Positions 10,192 through 17,697 of a stretch of 32,755 bases of DNA are shown piece after piece. The stretch's first letter is position 1. Every line of letters begins with the position of its first letter. The stretch comes from Chitinophagaceae bacterium. Lineage in GTDB: Bacteria > Bacteroidota > Bacteroidia > Chitinophagales > Chitinophagaceae. The stretch covers positions 1 to 32,755 of the forward strand of contig JACMLR010000135.1 of assembly GCA_014379515.1 (NCBI GenBank). The letters are read 5' to 3'. The notes beneath the pieces are model-generated. The model saw only the letters and a program-made list of their open reading frames with translations, made no database searches and was not told where the DNA came from. The translations under genes and the position numbers were made by a program.

Positions 10192-11193
10192 ATGTCGTTG
10201 AACCTGGATCAACTGTTTGCTGATTTTTCATCCTTAAAGGTTGGAGTAATTGGTGATGTGATGCTTGATACGTATTGGTGGGGAAGAGTTGACAGAATTT
10301 CACCTGAAGCTCCTGTACCAATCGTGGCTTTGTACAAAAAGGATCACCGAATTGGCGGAGCAGGAAACGTTGCGTTAAACCTCGCCGCATTGGGAACTAA
10401 AGCGACCGTTCTATCTGTAATCGGAAACGATGACGAAGGAAATCTGCTCACTCGATTGTTTCGCGAAAATAATATTGACGATCGCTACCTCGCAAGAAGC
10501 GATAAGCGAATAACCACTAACAAATCCCGTATCATCAGCAGAAATCAACAAATGATGCGGTTGGATGCTGAGATTACGTCGGATCTCCAGGCTGAAGATG
10601 AAGAGGCACTTCTTCAAAGTGTAGGTGAATATGTTTCCCGTGAGAAACCAAACGTTATCATTTTTGAGGATTATAACAAAGGAGTGTTGACCGAGAACAT
10701 TATCACAAAAGTGATCGAACTCTGCAAGCAGGCAAACGTTATTACAACTGTCGATCCAAAACGAAAGAACTTTTTTTCATATACTGGGGTGGACATCTTT
10801 AAACCAAATCTTACGGAGGTCAAAGACGGGTTGAATTTGCTGATCAATGATGTAGATCTTCCTACGCTACAAGAAATCCATCATCAGTTACAGCAGAAAA
10901 TTCATCATCAAATTTCTTTCATTACCCTTTCAGAGAAAGGTGTTTTTTATCAGGATAAGTCCGATGCGCAATTAATTCCATCACATCTTCGAAATATTGC
11001 AGATGTTTCTGGTGCCGGTGATACGGTTATTGCAGTGGCTTCGGTTCTCTATGCCGCAACCAGGAACGTTCAACTAATGGCTGAGGTTGCAAACATCGCG
11101 GGCGGCTTGGTTTGCGAAGACGTTGGCACTGTAGCCATCAACAAAACAAGATTGTTGGAGGAGTGTAAATTATTGCTTCCGACTCTCCGCTAG
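10192..11193 (+). CDS. D-glycero-beta-D-manno-heptose-7-phosphate kinase (RfaE1/HldA-type, kinase domain only)
   Basis: A PfkB/ribokinase-family sugar kinase of 333 residues most like the N-terminal kinase half of HldE/RfaE, which phosphorylates heptose 7-phosphate at C1 in ADP-heptose synthesis for lipopolysaccharide. The start VGVIGDVMLDTYWWGRVDRI followed by SPEAPVPIV is typical of RfaE. The substrate-side GGAGNVALNLAALG motif begins at residue 55, and the ATP/catalytic motif DVSGAGDT ends with the catalytic base Asp277. Escherichia coli HldE is about 477 residues with a fused cytidylyltransferase domain, which is absent here, so this is the separate kinase form. The gene follows the permease by five bases, and its 3' end overlaps the convergent DUF6498-like gene by 24 bases. 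Enzyme identity is strong by motif; the exact heptose substrate is inferred. Confidence 0.88.
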   Translation: MSLNLDQLFADFSSLKVGVIGDVMLDTYWWGRVDRISPEAPVPIVALYKKDHRIGGAGNVALNLAALGTKATVLSVIGNDDEGNLLTRLFRENNIDDRYLARSDKRITTNKSRIISRNQQMMRLDAEITSDLQAEDEEALLQSVGEYVSREKPNVIIFEDYNKGVLTENIITKVIELCKQANVITTVDPKRKNFFSYTGVDIFKPNLTEVKDGLNLLINDVDLPTLQEIHHQLQQKIHHQISFITLSEKGVFYQDKSDAQLIPSHLRNIADVSGAGDTVIAVASVLYAATRNVQLMAEVANIAGGLVCEDVGTVAINKTRLLEECKLLLPTLR

Positions 11194-11856
11194 TGCTTGT
11201 TTTCTTGCCGCGATTGAAATTATTCTTCGATAATCAATCAGCACATCTACAAGAAGTTTGAATAATACAAAAATGGTGATAAAGGCTTTTCCGGCACCAA
11301 ACCCGAGAAACATGCTCCCGACAATTACTGTAAATTGTTGTACAAAGATTCTACCATAGGGTTCAAACATAATTACATTCAGAGGCGTCGTTTTGTATGC
11401 GCCCGTCCAGAGAAAATCTTTAATCATTACGAAGCCGTAGCTGATCACGAAAGCAAGCAGCAACCACTGGTTCGGTTTGCTGAGATAGGTAGTAAAGTTA
11501 GTAACGAATTGCCATGGGTTTGAAATACCAAAGCTTCGTTCTGCACCCGAGACTTCGAGAAAGATAGTTAACTGCACCGCAACGAAAAATCCATAATGAA
11601 TTAGGAAAAAGACCATGAAAAATAGCGTGGGCATTTTTGTTACTGTGGTCTCTGTCTTATTCCATACGTCCGTTTTTTTAACGCTGCCGGCTATCGCAAA
11701 TCGAACGAGTGTGAAGAGCCCAATAATTACTGTTTCAAGGCAGTAAACGAAGAAAACCTCTCGCGGATCCCATCCTTCAAACCAGACGCCCCAAACCGGA
11801 ATAAGGTTTACGGCAATCAATAGAAGCTCGGAGGGAGAGAGTCGCTTTTTCAACAT
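11170..11856 (-). CDS. DUF6498-like integral membrane protein
   Basis: A 228-residue membrane protein with about five or six hydrophobic segments. The start LLLIAVNLIPVWGVWFEGWD, followed by a VYCLETVIIGLF segment, resembles the DUF6498 family, in which a first helix is followed by a WD loop and a helix with an E(N/T)VIIG motif. Function of the family is unknown to me. The gene is convergent with the heptose kinase, overlapping its 3' end by 24 bases, and divergent from the asparaginase-type gene, with 77 bases between start codons. The ATG at 11856 gives a sensible start directly before the first helix. No terminator lies in the overlap, so transcripts of the two convergent genes must overlap. 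Confidence 0.7.
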   Translation of the reverse strand: MLKKRLSPSELLLIAVNLIPVWGVWFEGWDPREVFFVYCLETVIIGLFTLVRFAIAGSVKKTDVWNKTETTVTKMPTLFFMVFFLIHYGFFVAVQLTIFLEVSGAERSFGISNPWQFVTNFTTYLSKPNQWLLLAFVISYGFVMIKDFLWTGAYKTTPLNVIMFEPYGRIFVQQFTVIVGSMFLGFGAGKAFITIFVLFKLLVDVLIDYRRIISIAARKQALAESRKQ

Positions 11857-11896
11857 AGTTCGTGGGGTTAGGGGAACGATTCGATAACAAATTACC

Positions 11897-11904
11897 TAAT
11901 TTCG
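11897..11904 (+). promoter_or_regulatory. Candidate -7 promoter element for the isoaspartyl peptidase gene
   Basis: TAATTTCG matches the TAnnTTTG consensus at all but one fixed position and lies 29 bases before the ATG at 11934. No good -33 TTG is seen at the right distance, so support is moderate. It favours the start at 11934 over the in-frame GTG at 11862, which lies upstream of this element. Confidence 0.3.
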
Positions 11905-11933
11905 GCGCACATCAAATACCCGCTACTACGCAT

Positions 11934-12860
11934 ATGCAAACATTTTCCCTTGCCATTCACGGCGGAGCAGGCACCATCCTGAAAAAGCATATGACAGCCG
12001 ATAAAGAAAATCTATACCGAGCTGGCCTTAAGCAGTCATTAGAAGTTGGTTATTCCATTCTTAAGAACGGTGGTAGCGCCATAGATGCAGTATTAGCAGC
12101 CGTTACCGAACTCGAGAATAATGAACTTTTTAACGCAGGCAAAGGATCCGTATTCACCAATACAGGTACACATGAAATGGACGCATCGATCATGGATGGA
12201 GGCAATCTGGGTGCGGGCGCAGTCGGGGCGGTGAGGAGTGTAAAGAATCCTATCCAGCTTGCCCACCAGGTGATGATGCACAGCGGTCACGTATTTTTAG
12301 GTGGTGAAGGTGCGATAGATTTCGCGCGGCAACAGGGATTCGAGATGATGCCGGATGATTATTTTTATTCTGACTTTCGATATGACCAATGGCAAAAAGT
12401 GAAAGGAAGTGATACATTTCATCTTGATCATGATACACCGGATGATAAGAAATTTGGCACGGTCGGCGCCGTGGCTCTTGATGCGTCCGGAAATCTTGCA
12501 GCGGCAACAAGTACCGGTGGAATGACCAACAAAAAATTTGGACGCATTGGAGATACACCGGTAATTGGATCCGGGACCTATGCAAAAAATAGTACCTGCG
12601 CAATTTCGTGTACGGGCAATGGTGAGGTCTTTTTACGCACAGTTGCAGCCTACGATGTGAGCGCATTGATGGAATACCGTGGTATGACGTTGAACGATGC
12701 CATGCATGAAGTCGTTATGAACAAACTGAAGCCAATGGACGGAGACGGTGGGATGATTGGGATTGATTCACTAGGAAATTGTTCCCTGCAGTTCAATAGT
12801 GCCGGTATGTACAGAGCCTATAGAAAAAGTGATGGCACGTCAGAAATTGCGATCTTCTAA
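11934..12860 (+). CDS. Isoaspartyl peptidase / L-asparaginase (plant-type, Ntn hydrolase)
   Basis: A 308-residue member of the N-terminal nucleophile hydrolase group that removes isoaspartyl residues from damaged peptides and hydrolyses asparagine. It is made as a precursor that cleaves itself in front of a threonine. Visible marks are the first strand LAIHGGAGTI, the FNAGKGSVFTNTGTHEMDAS segment, and the cleavage motif GTVGAVALD with the nucleophile Thr176, followed by the substrate loop TSTGGMTNKKFGRIGDTP and GSGTYA. All catalytic elements appear intact. There is no signal peptide from the ATG at 11934, so it should be cytoplasmic. An upstream in-frame GTG at 11862 would add 24 residues without family similarity and is rejected. 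The hydroxybutyryl-CoA dehydrogenase gene follows after 21 bases, so cotranscription is likely. Confidence 0.93.
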   Translation: MQTFSLAIHGGAGTILKKHMTADKENLYRAGLKQSLEVGYSILKNGGSAIDAVLAAVTELENNELFNAGKGSVFTNTGTHEMDASIMDGGNLGAGAVGAVRSVKNPIQLAHQVMMHSGHVFLGGEGAIDFARQQGFEMMPDDYFYSDFRYDQWQKVKGSDTFHLDHDTPDDKKFGTVGAVALDASGNLAAATSTGGMTNKKFGRIGDTPVIGSGTYAKNSTCAISCTGNGEVFLRTVAAYDVSALMEYRGMTLNDAMHEVVMNKLKPMDGDGGMIGIDSLGNCSLQFNSAGMYRAYRKSDGTSEIAIF

Positions 12861-12881
12861 GAAGTTATTAAAATAAACTAT

Positions 12882-13775
12882 ATGGAAATTAAGAATGTCG
12901 CGGTGATCGGTGCCGGTACAATGGGTAACGGAATTGCTCATGTATTTGCGCAAAGTGGCTTCAACGTCAAGCTCGTCGACGTCAATGCTGCGCAGTTAGA
13001 AAGAGCATTGCAAACCATTACAAAGAATTTGGATCGGCAACTTGCCAAACAGACCATCACAGAAGAGAAAAAAAACACGACCCTGGCCCTGATTGAGCCA
13101 ATAAGCGATATCGCGACAGGCGTTAGTGCTTGTGAACTTGTAGTTGAGGCTGCAACCGAGAATGTTCAATTGAAACTGGACATCTTCCGCAAACTGGATG
13201 AATTTGCAGCACCGGATGCGATTCTTGCTACCAATACTTCATCTATATCAATAACAAAAATTGCAGCGGTGACCAAGAGACCTTCGCAGGTGATCGGCAT
13301 GCACTTTATGAACCCCGTTCCTGTGATGAAGCTCGTCGAAATCATTAATGGATATGCAACCAGTAAAAATGTTTCCGACCTGGTTGCAGCCCTAAGTGTG
13401 AAGCTTGGGAAAATACCCTGCATCGTGAATGATTATCCCGGATTTATCGCGAACAGGATATTGATGCCGATGATCAATGAAGCGATTTATACTTTGTATG
13501 AAGGTGTGGCTGACGTTAATGCAATTGATACAGTAATGAAATTAGGAATGGCCCATCCAATGGGACCTCTTCAGTTGGCAGACTTCATTGGCCTCGATGT
13601 TTGTTACTCGATCCTGAATGTATTGCACGATGGATTTGGGAATCCAAAATATGCGCCTTGTCCTTTATTAACCAATATGGTTACCGCGGGTTACCTGGGT
13701 GTAAAATCAGGGGAAGGTTTTTATAAGTATACCGCCGGTAGCAAGGACCTGACCGTAAGCAGTCGCTTTCAATAA
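12882..13775 (+). CDS. 3-hydroxybutyryl-CoA dehydrogenase
   Basis: A 297-residue NAD(P)-dependent dehydrogenase that interconverts acetoacetyl-CoA and 3-hydroxybutyryl-CoA, in fatty-acid or butyrate-type metabolism. The N-terminal Rossmann fold shows GAGTMGNGIAHVFAQSG (residues 10-26). The active-site region NTSSISITKIA and GMHFMNPVPVMKLVEII carries the catalytic His, and the interdomain Glu of CELVVEAATE is present. The C-terminal helical dimerization domain contains the NDYPGFIANRILMPMINEA and HPMGPLQLADFIGLD motifs. Length matches the stand-alone bacterial enzymes (about 280-300) rather than multifunctional FadB. The gene lies 21 bases behind the isoaspartyl peptidase and is convergent with yigZ with only three bases between the stops. 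Other genes of the butyrate pathway are not in this window. Confidence 0.94.
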   Translation: MEIKNVAVIGAGTMGNGIAHVFAQSGFNVKLVDVNAAQLERALQTITKNLDRQLAKQTITEEKKNTTLALIEPISDIATGVSACELVVEAATENVQLKLDIFRKLDEFAAPDAILATNTSSISITKIAAVTKRPSQVIGMHFMNPVPVMKLVEIINGYATSKNVSDLVAALSVKLGKIPCIVNDYPGFIANRILMPMINEAIYTLYEGVADVNAIDTVMKLGMAHPMGPLQLADFIGLDVCYSILNVLHDGFGNPKYAPCPLLTNMVTAGYLGVKSGEGFYKYTAGSKDLTVSSRFQ

Positions 13776-13778
13776 AAA

Positions 13779-14381
13779 TTACTGCTTGACTAGTTCAACA
13801 CCGCGAATTTCATTGAGATGATATACCGTTTCATCGAGCCGGTTCTTCGGTATTCCGATTACAAGCCGACAAAAAAGATTTAATTCTTTTTCAATGATGG
13901 TAACCTGTTGCTGTTTGATGATATTCATTACATCATTCATTGTTGTATAATCGAATTGAAGAGAGTATATTATTTCAACTGACTTCTGTATGATGGTTGT
14001 GGTTTGCAAAACCAATGCAGCGGAATTTTTGTAGGCATTGATCAAACCCGGCACTCCCAGTAGGGTTCCCCCAAAATATCGAACTACAATTATCAACGTA
14101 TTTGTTAACTGCTTGCTATCAATCTGCCCCAGTATCGGTTTGCCGGCAGTTCCCGACGGTTCTCCATCATCGCTCACGCGGAAGCTATTGCCGTCGAGGC
14201 CAAGTCGGTACCCAAAGCAATGATGCGTTGCTTTGGAATGTTCTTTCTTAACCAGGTCGAGCGAAAGTTTAAAATCGCTGGTACTCATTATAGGAAACGA
14301 ATACGCCAGGAATTTGCTTCCGCGTTCTTTGAACTCAGCGTTGCCGGGTGCGGCTATTGTAAAATAAAATGAATCATTCAT
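13779..14381 (-). CDS. yigZ: YigZ / IMPACT-family protein
   Basis: A 200-residue member of the IMPACT/YigZ family (UPF0029 N-terminal domain followed by a DUF1949-like C-terminal domain). The conserved segments are FKERGSKFLAYSFPI near the N-terminus, HHCFGYRLG, RVSDDGEPSGTAGKPILGQI and VVRYFGGTLLGVPGLINAY. The C-terminal part (residues about 135-200) fits the ferredoxin-like fold expected for the family. Molecular function is not settled; eukaryotic IMPACT regulates translation through GCN1. It is the last gene of the ribD - transporter - yigZ run, starting three bases after the transporter stop. The gene order gives no clear functional link with riboflavin synthesis. Confidence 0.92.
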   Translation of the reverse strand: MNDSFYFTIAAPGNAEFKERGSKFLAYSFPIMSTSDFKLSLDLVKKEHSKATHHCFGYRLGLDGNSFRVSDDGEPSGTAGKPILGQIDSKQLTNTLIIVVRYFGGTLLGVPGLINAYKNSAALVLQTTTIIQKSVEIIYSLQFDYTTMNDVMNIIKQQQVTIIEKELNLFCRLVIGIPKNRLDETVYHLNEIRGVELVKQ

Positions 14382-14384
14382 CTG

Positions 14385-15260
14385 CTAACCGTATGCGATT
14401 AATGCTATTGCTACAAGTGATAAAAAAACGCCGGACCAGTTCATCGCGGAAAGCTTTTCTTTGAAAACAATCCACGCAATGACAGTGCTGAATAAAACAA
14501 TACCCATATTATTGACGGGGATCACTACTGAACTGCTTTCCGAATATTCTTTTAACGCCCGTACTAAAAACCAAATCGAAAAATAATTAGGAATACCGAT
14601 GCTGATTCCCAATGCCAAAGCTTTCCATGAAAAACGCTGTTTGCCTGTTGCAAATTGAACACCCACCCAAACAATTCCTATAAGCGCCGCGACCGAAAAG
14701 GCTGTTACCAGGTAATCGTTTTTGTTTGATTCATTGAGAAATGTTGCTTCTACATATTTAATCATTGTATCAAGCAAGCCGCTTCCGACGAACAATATGA
14801 GTGGAAGTAGTGCAGTCGCGAGCGATTTCTTTGGTTGGTTTTCTCCAGAAGAAGGTTTCCAACAAGTAAGAAATACTGCAACAAGGGCAAGTACAATACC
14901 AGTAATTTTCAAACCAGTTACGGGCTCGCTGTAAAAGAAAACGGAGAACAAAAAAGGAATGATCAGTGAAAGTTTGTAGGCTACAGAGGCCACCGCAACA
15001 CCCATATATTTTGTCGTCAAACCCACCACATTAAAAAGTAAGATGAAAAATGCGCCCATGACTAAAGCCCAAATTATCCAAGGTGAATTGATAACTGAAT
15101 TTCCCAATGGAAATTTCCCATTGAAGATGGAACCTGTAATCACGCACGTGATGTAATTGAACACGATCACTTGAAGAATATTCAACTTCAAACGGTCGAC
15201 GAGTTTGAAAGAGAGAACGAGATAGGAGGTTAAAATTATACTGCCAATTAAAAAAATCAA
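14385..15260 (-). CDS. EamA/DMT-family transporter
   Basis: A 291-residue membrane protein with about ten hydrophobic segments in two similar halves, the pattern of drug/metabolite transporters of the EamA type. The second half ends each repeat with the familiar VVIPVNNMGIVLFSTVIAWI and VFKEKLSAMNWSGVFLSLVA features. Substrate cannot be deduced. It starts ten bases after the ribD stop and ends three bases before yigZ, so it belongs to the same transcript. Because it follows a riboflavin gene, a role in flavin or precursor movement can be imagined, but nothing in the sequence shows this. Confidence 0.88.
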   Translation of the reverse strand: MIFLIGSIILTSYLVLSFKLVDRLKLNILQVIVFNYITCVITGSIFNGKFPLGNSVINSPWIIWALVMGAFFILLFNVVGLTTKYMGVAVASVAYKLSLIIPFLFSVFFYSEPVTGLKITGIVLALVAVFLTCWKPSSGENQPKKSLATALLPLILFVGSGLLDTMIKYVEATFLNESNKNDYLVTAFSVAALIGIVWVGVQFATGKQRFSWKALALGISIGIPNYFSIWFLVRALKEYSESSSVVIPVNNMGIVLFSTVIAWIVFKEKLSAMNWSGVFLSLVAIALIAYG

Positions 15261-15270
15261 AGCTGCTGTT

Positions 15271-16311
15271 TTATAAGATTGGTATATATGTTGAAATTAA
15301 ATCTGAACCTTCTTCAGTTGCATCTGTCTTTGATGCATTGAATAAATGCGGTGCTTTAATTCCATCGTCGATTACCATTTTTTTATTGACAATCACTCTT
15401 GCTTCATCCCAAATTCCACTATCGATAAATGAGTTGAGTAGTTGAGTCCCGCCTTCTACCAGTACGCTTTGTATAGAGAGTGCTGACAGTGCCTCGCAAA
15501 TTGCAGATGGCAAACCAACCTGTTCATTTATGATCACAAATTCAGCCGACCCTACTAATTCCGATTTGAGAAAATTTAGCACAACTGTTCGCCCGCCATG
15601 AAAAAGATTGAGCGTTTGCGCCAAGCGCAGGTTTTTATCCAGTACAACTCTTACCGGCGAATTTCCTGTCCACAGGCGATTTGTCAAATTTGGGTTATCA
15701 ATCGCTGCCGTATTTGTTCCAACTAAAATAGCGGCTTCTTCACTACGCCACCGATGAACAAACCGATCACTGATCTCGTTGCTTATTTTCAGCGGGTCAC
15801 CTTGTGGACCACTTATAAATCCGTTCGCCGATTGAGCCCATTTAAGAATGATATACGGCCGATGTTTTGTATGAAAACAGAGGAATCGTTTATTTAGTAT
15901 TGATGCCTCATGCTCAAGGATTCCAGTTCGCACAAGAACTCCCGCAGCTTGCAATTTTTCAATTCCTTTACCATCTACTTTGATGAAGGGGTCCAGGTTT
16001 GCAATAACAACTTCTTTAATTCCTTTGGCAATTATAAAATCAGCACATGGCGGCGTTTTTCCAACGTGTGCGCATGGCTCGAGGTTTACATACAATGTTG
16101 AGTGTGGAATGAATTGTTGTTCGTGTGATGGTACCGAATCGATACAATTTACTTCTGCATGTGCATGGCCATATTGTTTGTGATATCCCTCGCCAATTAT
16201 ACTTCCTTGATGAACAAGCACGGCTCCAACTAAAGGATTCGGCGCAGTCGGGCCAAGTCCAAGTGCTGCCAGTTGCAGGCACCGATGCATGTATTGTTCA
16301 TCGTGCGTCAA
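15271..16311 (-). CDS. ribD: Bifunctional diaminohydroxyphosphoribosylaminopyrimidine deaminase / 5-amino-6-(5-phosphoribosylamino)uracil reductase
   Basis: RibD performs the second and third steps of riboflavin synthesis: deamination of the pyrimidine ring, then reduction of the ribosyl side chain. The N-terminal CDA-like deaminase carries the zinc site HAHAEVNC and EPCAHVGKTPPC. The C-terminal reductase domain shows KWAQSANGFIS, ILVGTNTAAIDNPNLTNR, PVRVVLD and VLVEGGTQLLNSFID. The start is unusual. The longest frame begins at 16551, but a perfect TATATTTG promoter element at 16329-16336 lies inside that extension, and the family N-terminus (xDEQYMHRCLQLA) begins at a TTG at 16311, giving 346 residues, the normal length. 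An ATG at 16290 is the alternative and would trim conserved sequence. It heads the ribD - DMT transporter - yigZ run and is divergent from prmC. Confidence 0.93.
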   Translation of the reverse strand: MTHDEQYMHRCLQLAALGLGPTAPNPLVGAVLVHQGSIIGEGYHKQYGHAHAEVNCIDSVPSHEQQFIPHSTLYVNLEPCAHVGKTPPCADFIIAKGIKEVVIANLDPFIKVDGKGIEKLQAAGVLVRTGILEHEASILNKRFLCFHTKHRPYIILKWAQSANGFISGPQGDPLKISNEISDRFVHRWRSEEAAILVGTNTAAIDNPNLTNRLWTGNSPVRVVLDKNLRLAQTLNLFHGGRTVVLNFLKSELVGSAEFVIINEQVGLPSAICEALSALSIQSVLVEGGTQLLNSFIDSGIWDEARVIVNKKMVIDDGIKAPHLFNASKTDATEEGSDLISTYIPIL

Positions 16312-16328
16312 GTAATACCGTTTCGCGG

Positions 16329-16336
16329 CAAATATA
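16329..16336 (-). promoter_or_regulatory. -7 promoter element for ribD
   Basis: Read on the minus strand, TATATTTG is a perfect match to TAnnTTTG. Its last base is 17 bases before the TTG proposed as the ribD start, so the leader would be about ten to fifteen bases. No convincing -33 TTG is seen upstream on this strand. Confidence 0.5.
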
Positions 16337-16354
16337 GAAGATTTGACGCGCCGC

Positions 16355-16386
16355 TTGTTATCTCTGAAGAGAGCGTAGTAAGTTTG
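16355..16386 (+). promoter_or_regulatory. -33/-7 promoter for prmC
   Basis: TTG at 16355-16357 and TAAGTTTG at 16379-16386 are separated by 21 bases and match the Bacteroidota promoter pattern at every fixed position. The prmC ATG is at 16390, three bases after the element, which implies a message with almost no leader. Confidence 0.6.
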
Positions 16387-16389
16387 CGG

Positions 16390-17262
16390 ATGACCATCCA
16401 CCAGGCACAACAGCAACTGAAAGTTCAATTGTATGATATACATGAGCCGTCCGAGGCAGAGGCAATTGCTGCGATGGTTATAGAAAGTATGACAGGGTGG
16501 AAAAGAATTGACCAAATCATCAATAAAACGCTTCCTCTTACCAAACCTCAAATAGCATGGCTTGAACAGATCACCAGCGAGTTACTAATGCATCGACCTG
16601 TCCAATATGTACTGAGGGAATGCTGGTTTGCGAACCTGAGATTATTTGTTGATGAGTCCGTCCTCATTCCACGGCCCGAGACAGAAGAACTCGTCGATTG
16701 GATCATCAGGGATCTCAAACGAGTAGGGTCAGGCGTTCAATCAACCAGGATACTCGACATCGGAACGGGCAGCGGTTGTATTGCGTTAGCGTTACAGTCG
16801 GCAATGCCCTCATCAGCAATTTTTGCTTGCGATATCAGCCAAAAAGCGATCGAAGTTGCTGCGCGAAACGCCAACACCTATCAACTGCCTGTGAATTTTA
16901 TCCTGGCCGATATCCTGGCATCGGGCGCTGCAAGCGCACTGCCACACATAGATGTTATTGTGAGTAATCCGCCATATATCCCACAGAAGGGTAGGGCGTC
17001 GATGAATAGAAACGTTGTTGAATTTGAGCCCTCGATCGCATTATTTGTACCTGACGATGATGCATTAATTTTTTATCGCGCAATCGCAGACTTTGCAAAA
17101 ACCAATCTTACTGAAGAAGGATCTATCTATTTTGAAATTCACGAAGGCAGTGCGAACGAGATCGTTCAACTATTGGGCGAACTTGGTTGGCAAAATGTGG
17201 AATTAAGGAATGACATGCAAGGAAAGGAACGGATGATCCGCGTGCAAAAAGTTGAGAAATGA
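16390..17262 (+). CDS. prmC: Peptide chain release factor N5-glutamine methyltransferase
   Basis: PrmC (HemK) methylates the glutamine of the GGQ motif in release factors RF1 and RF2, using S-adenosylmethionine. The 290-residue protein has the N-terminal helical substrate-recognition domain (to about residue 85), a FVDESVLIPRPETEELVDWI segment, the cofactor motif LDIGTGSGCIALAL, and the catalytic VSNPPYIP motif that binds the glutamine side chain. The frame is open upstream to 16273, but the ATG at 16390 begins the family-like MTIHQAQQQL and lies just behind a full promoter match, so the longer form is rejected. The gene is divergent from ribD and convergent with exbD (ten bases between stops). 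Intact in every respect. Confidence 0.96.
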   Translation: MTIHQAQQQLKVQLYDIHEPSEAEAIAAMVIESMTGWKRIDQIINKTLPLTKPQIAWLEQITSELLMHRPVQYVLRECWFANLRLFVDESVLIPRPETEELVDWIIRDLKRVGSGVQSTRILDIGTGSGCIALALQSAMPSSAIFACDISQKAIEVAARNANTYQLPVNFILADILASGAASALPHIDVIVSNPPYIPQKGRASMNRNVVEFEPSIALFVPDDDALIFYRAIADFAKTNLTEEGSIYFEIHEGSANEIVQLLGELGWQNVELRNDMQGKERMIRVQKVEK

Positions 17263-17272
17263 CAAACTTTTC

Positions 17273-17674
17273 TTATTGCACTTTATTGTCGACCAGTAAA
17301 GTTGTACGTGCCCCAAGATCGCGCGCAATTCGCATCACTGCTACTACGTTGTCGAGCGGTACTGTTTTGTCTGCATTAATTGCAATTGTTGCCTGCAAAG
17401 AATCCTTCATGATATACGGCTGAATAAAATCTCTCATTTGCTCAAGGGCAATGGACTTACCATTAATTATATATTCGCCGGTCATTTTGATGTTTACAAT
17501 GACAGTTTGTTTTGCTTTCGTATCGCTTTTTGCTTTTGGAGTCGATAGCTTAATAACGTTTGGATTTGCCAACGTCGAAACGATGAGGAAGAAGAAAAGC
17601 AGGATAAACAGGATGTCGTTCAACGCTCCTGCATGCAGCTCCTGATTTCCTTTTAGTCGTTTTCTTAAATTCAC
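17273..17674 (-). CDS. ExbD/TolR-family biopolymer transport protein
   Basis: A 133-residue inner-membrane protein that, with an ExbB/TolQ partner, converts the proton gradient into force for TonB- or Tol-type transport. It has a short basic cytoplasmic tail, one membrane helix containing the expected aspartate (ALNDILFILLFFFLIVSTL, about residues 17-35), and a periplasmic domain of about 95 residues with the family pattern ending GARTTLLVDNKVQ. It begins 23 bases after the exbB stop, so the two form a pair. No tonB or tolA gene is nearby, so the partner must be encoded elsewhere. Which of the ExbD or TolR subtypes it represents cannot be told from the sequence. Confidence 0.9.
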   Translation of the reverse strand: MNLRKRLKGNQELHAGALNDILFILLFFFLIVSTLANPNVIKLSTPKAKSDTKAKQTVIVNIKMTGEYIINGKSIALEQMRDFIQPYIMKDSLQATIAINADKTVPLDNVVAVMRIARDLGARTTLLVDNKVQ

Positions 17675-17697
17675 GTTTTTGCCTTTTGTAATTGATA

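Noticed and set aside
11862-11933. Upstream GTG start for the isoaspartyl peptidase
   Set aside because: It would add 24 residues unlike the family and lie upstream of the candidate promoter element.
15271-16551. 426-residue version of RibD
   Set aside because: The extra 80 residues lack family similarity and span the perfect promoter elements of ribD and prmC.
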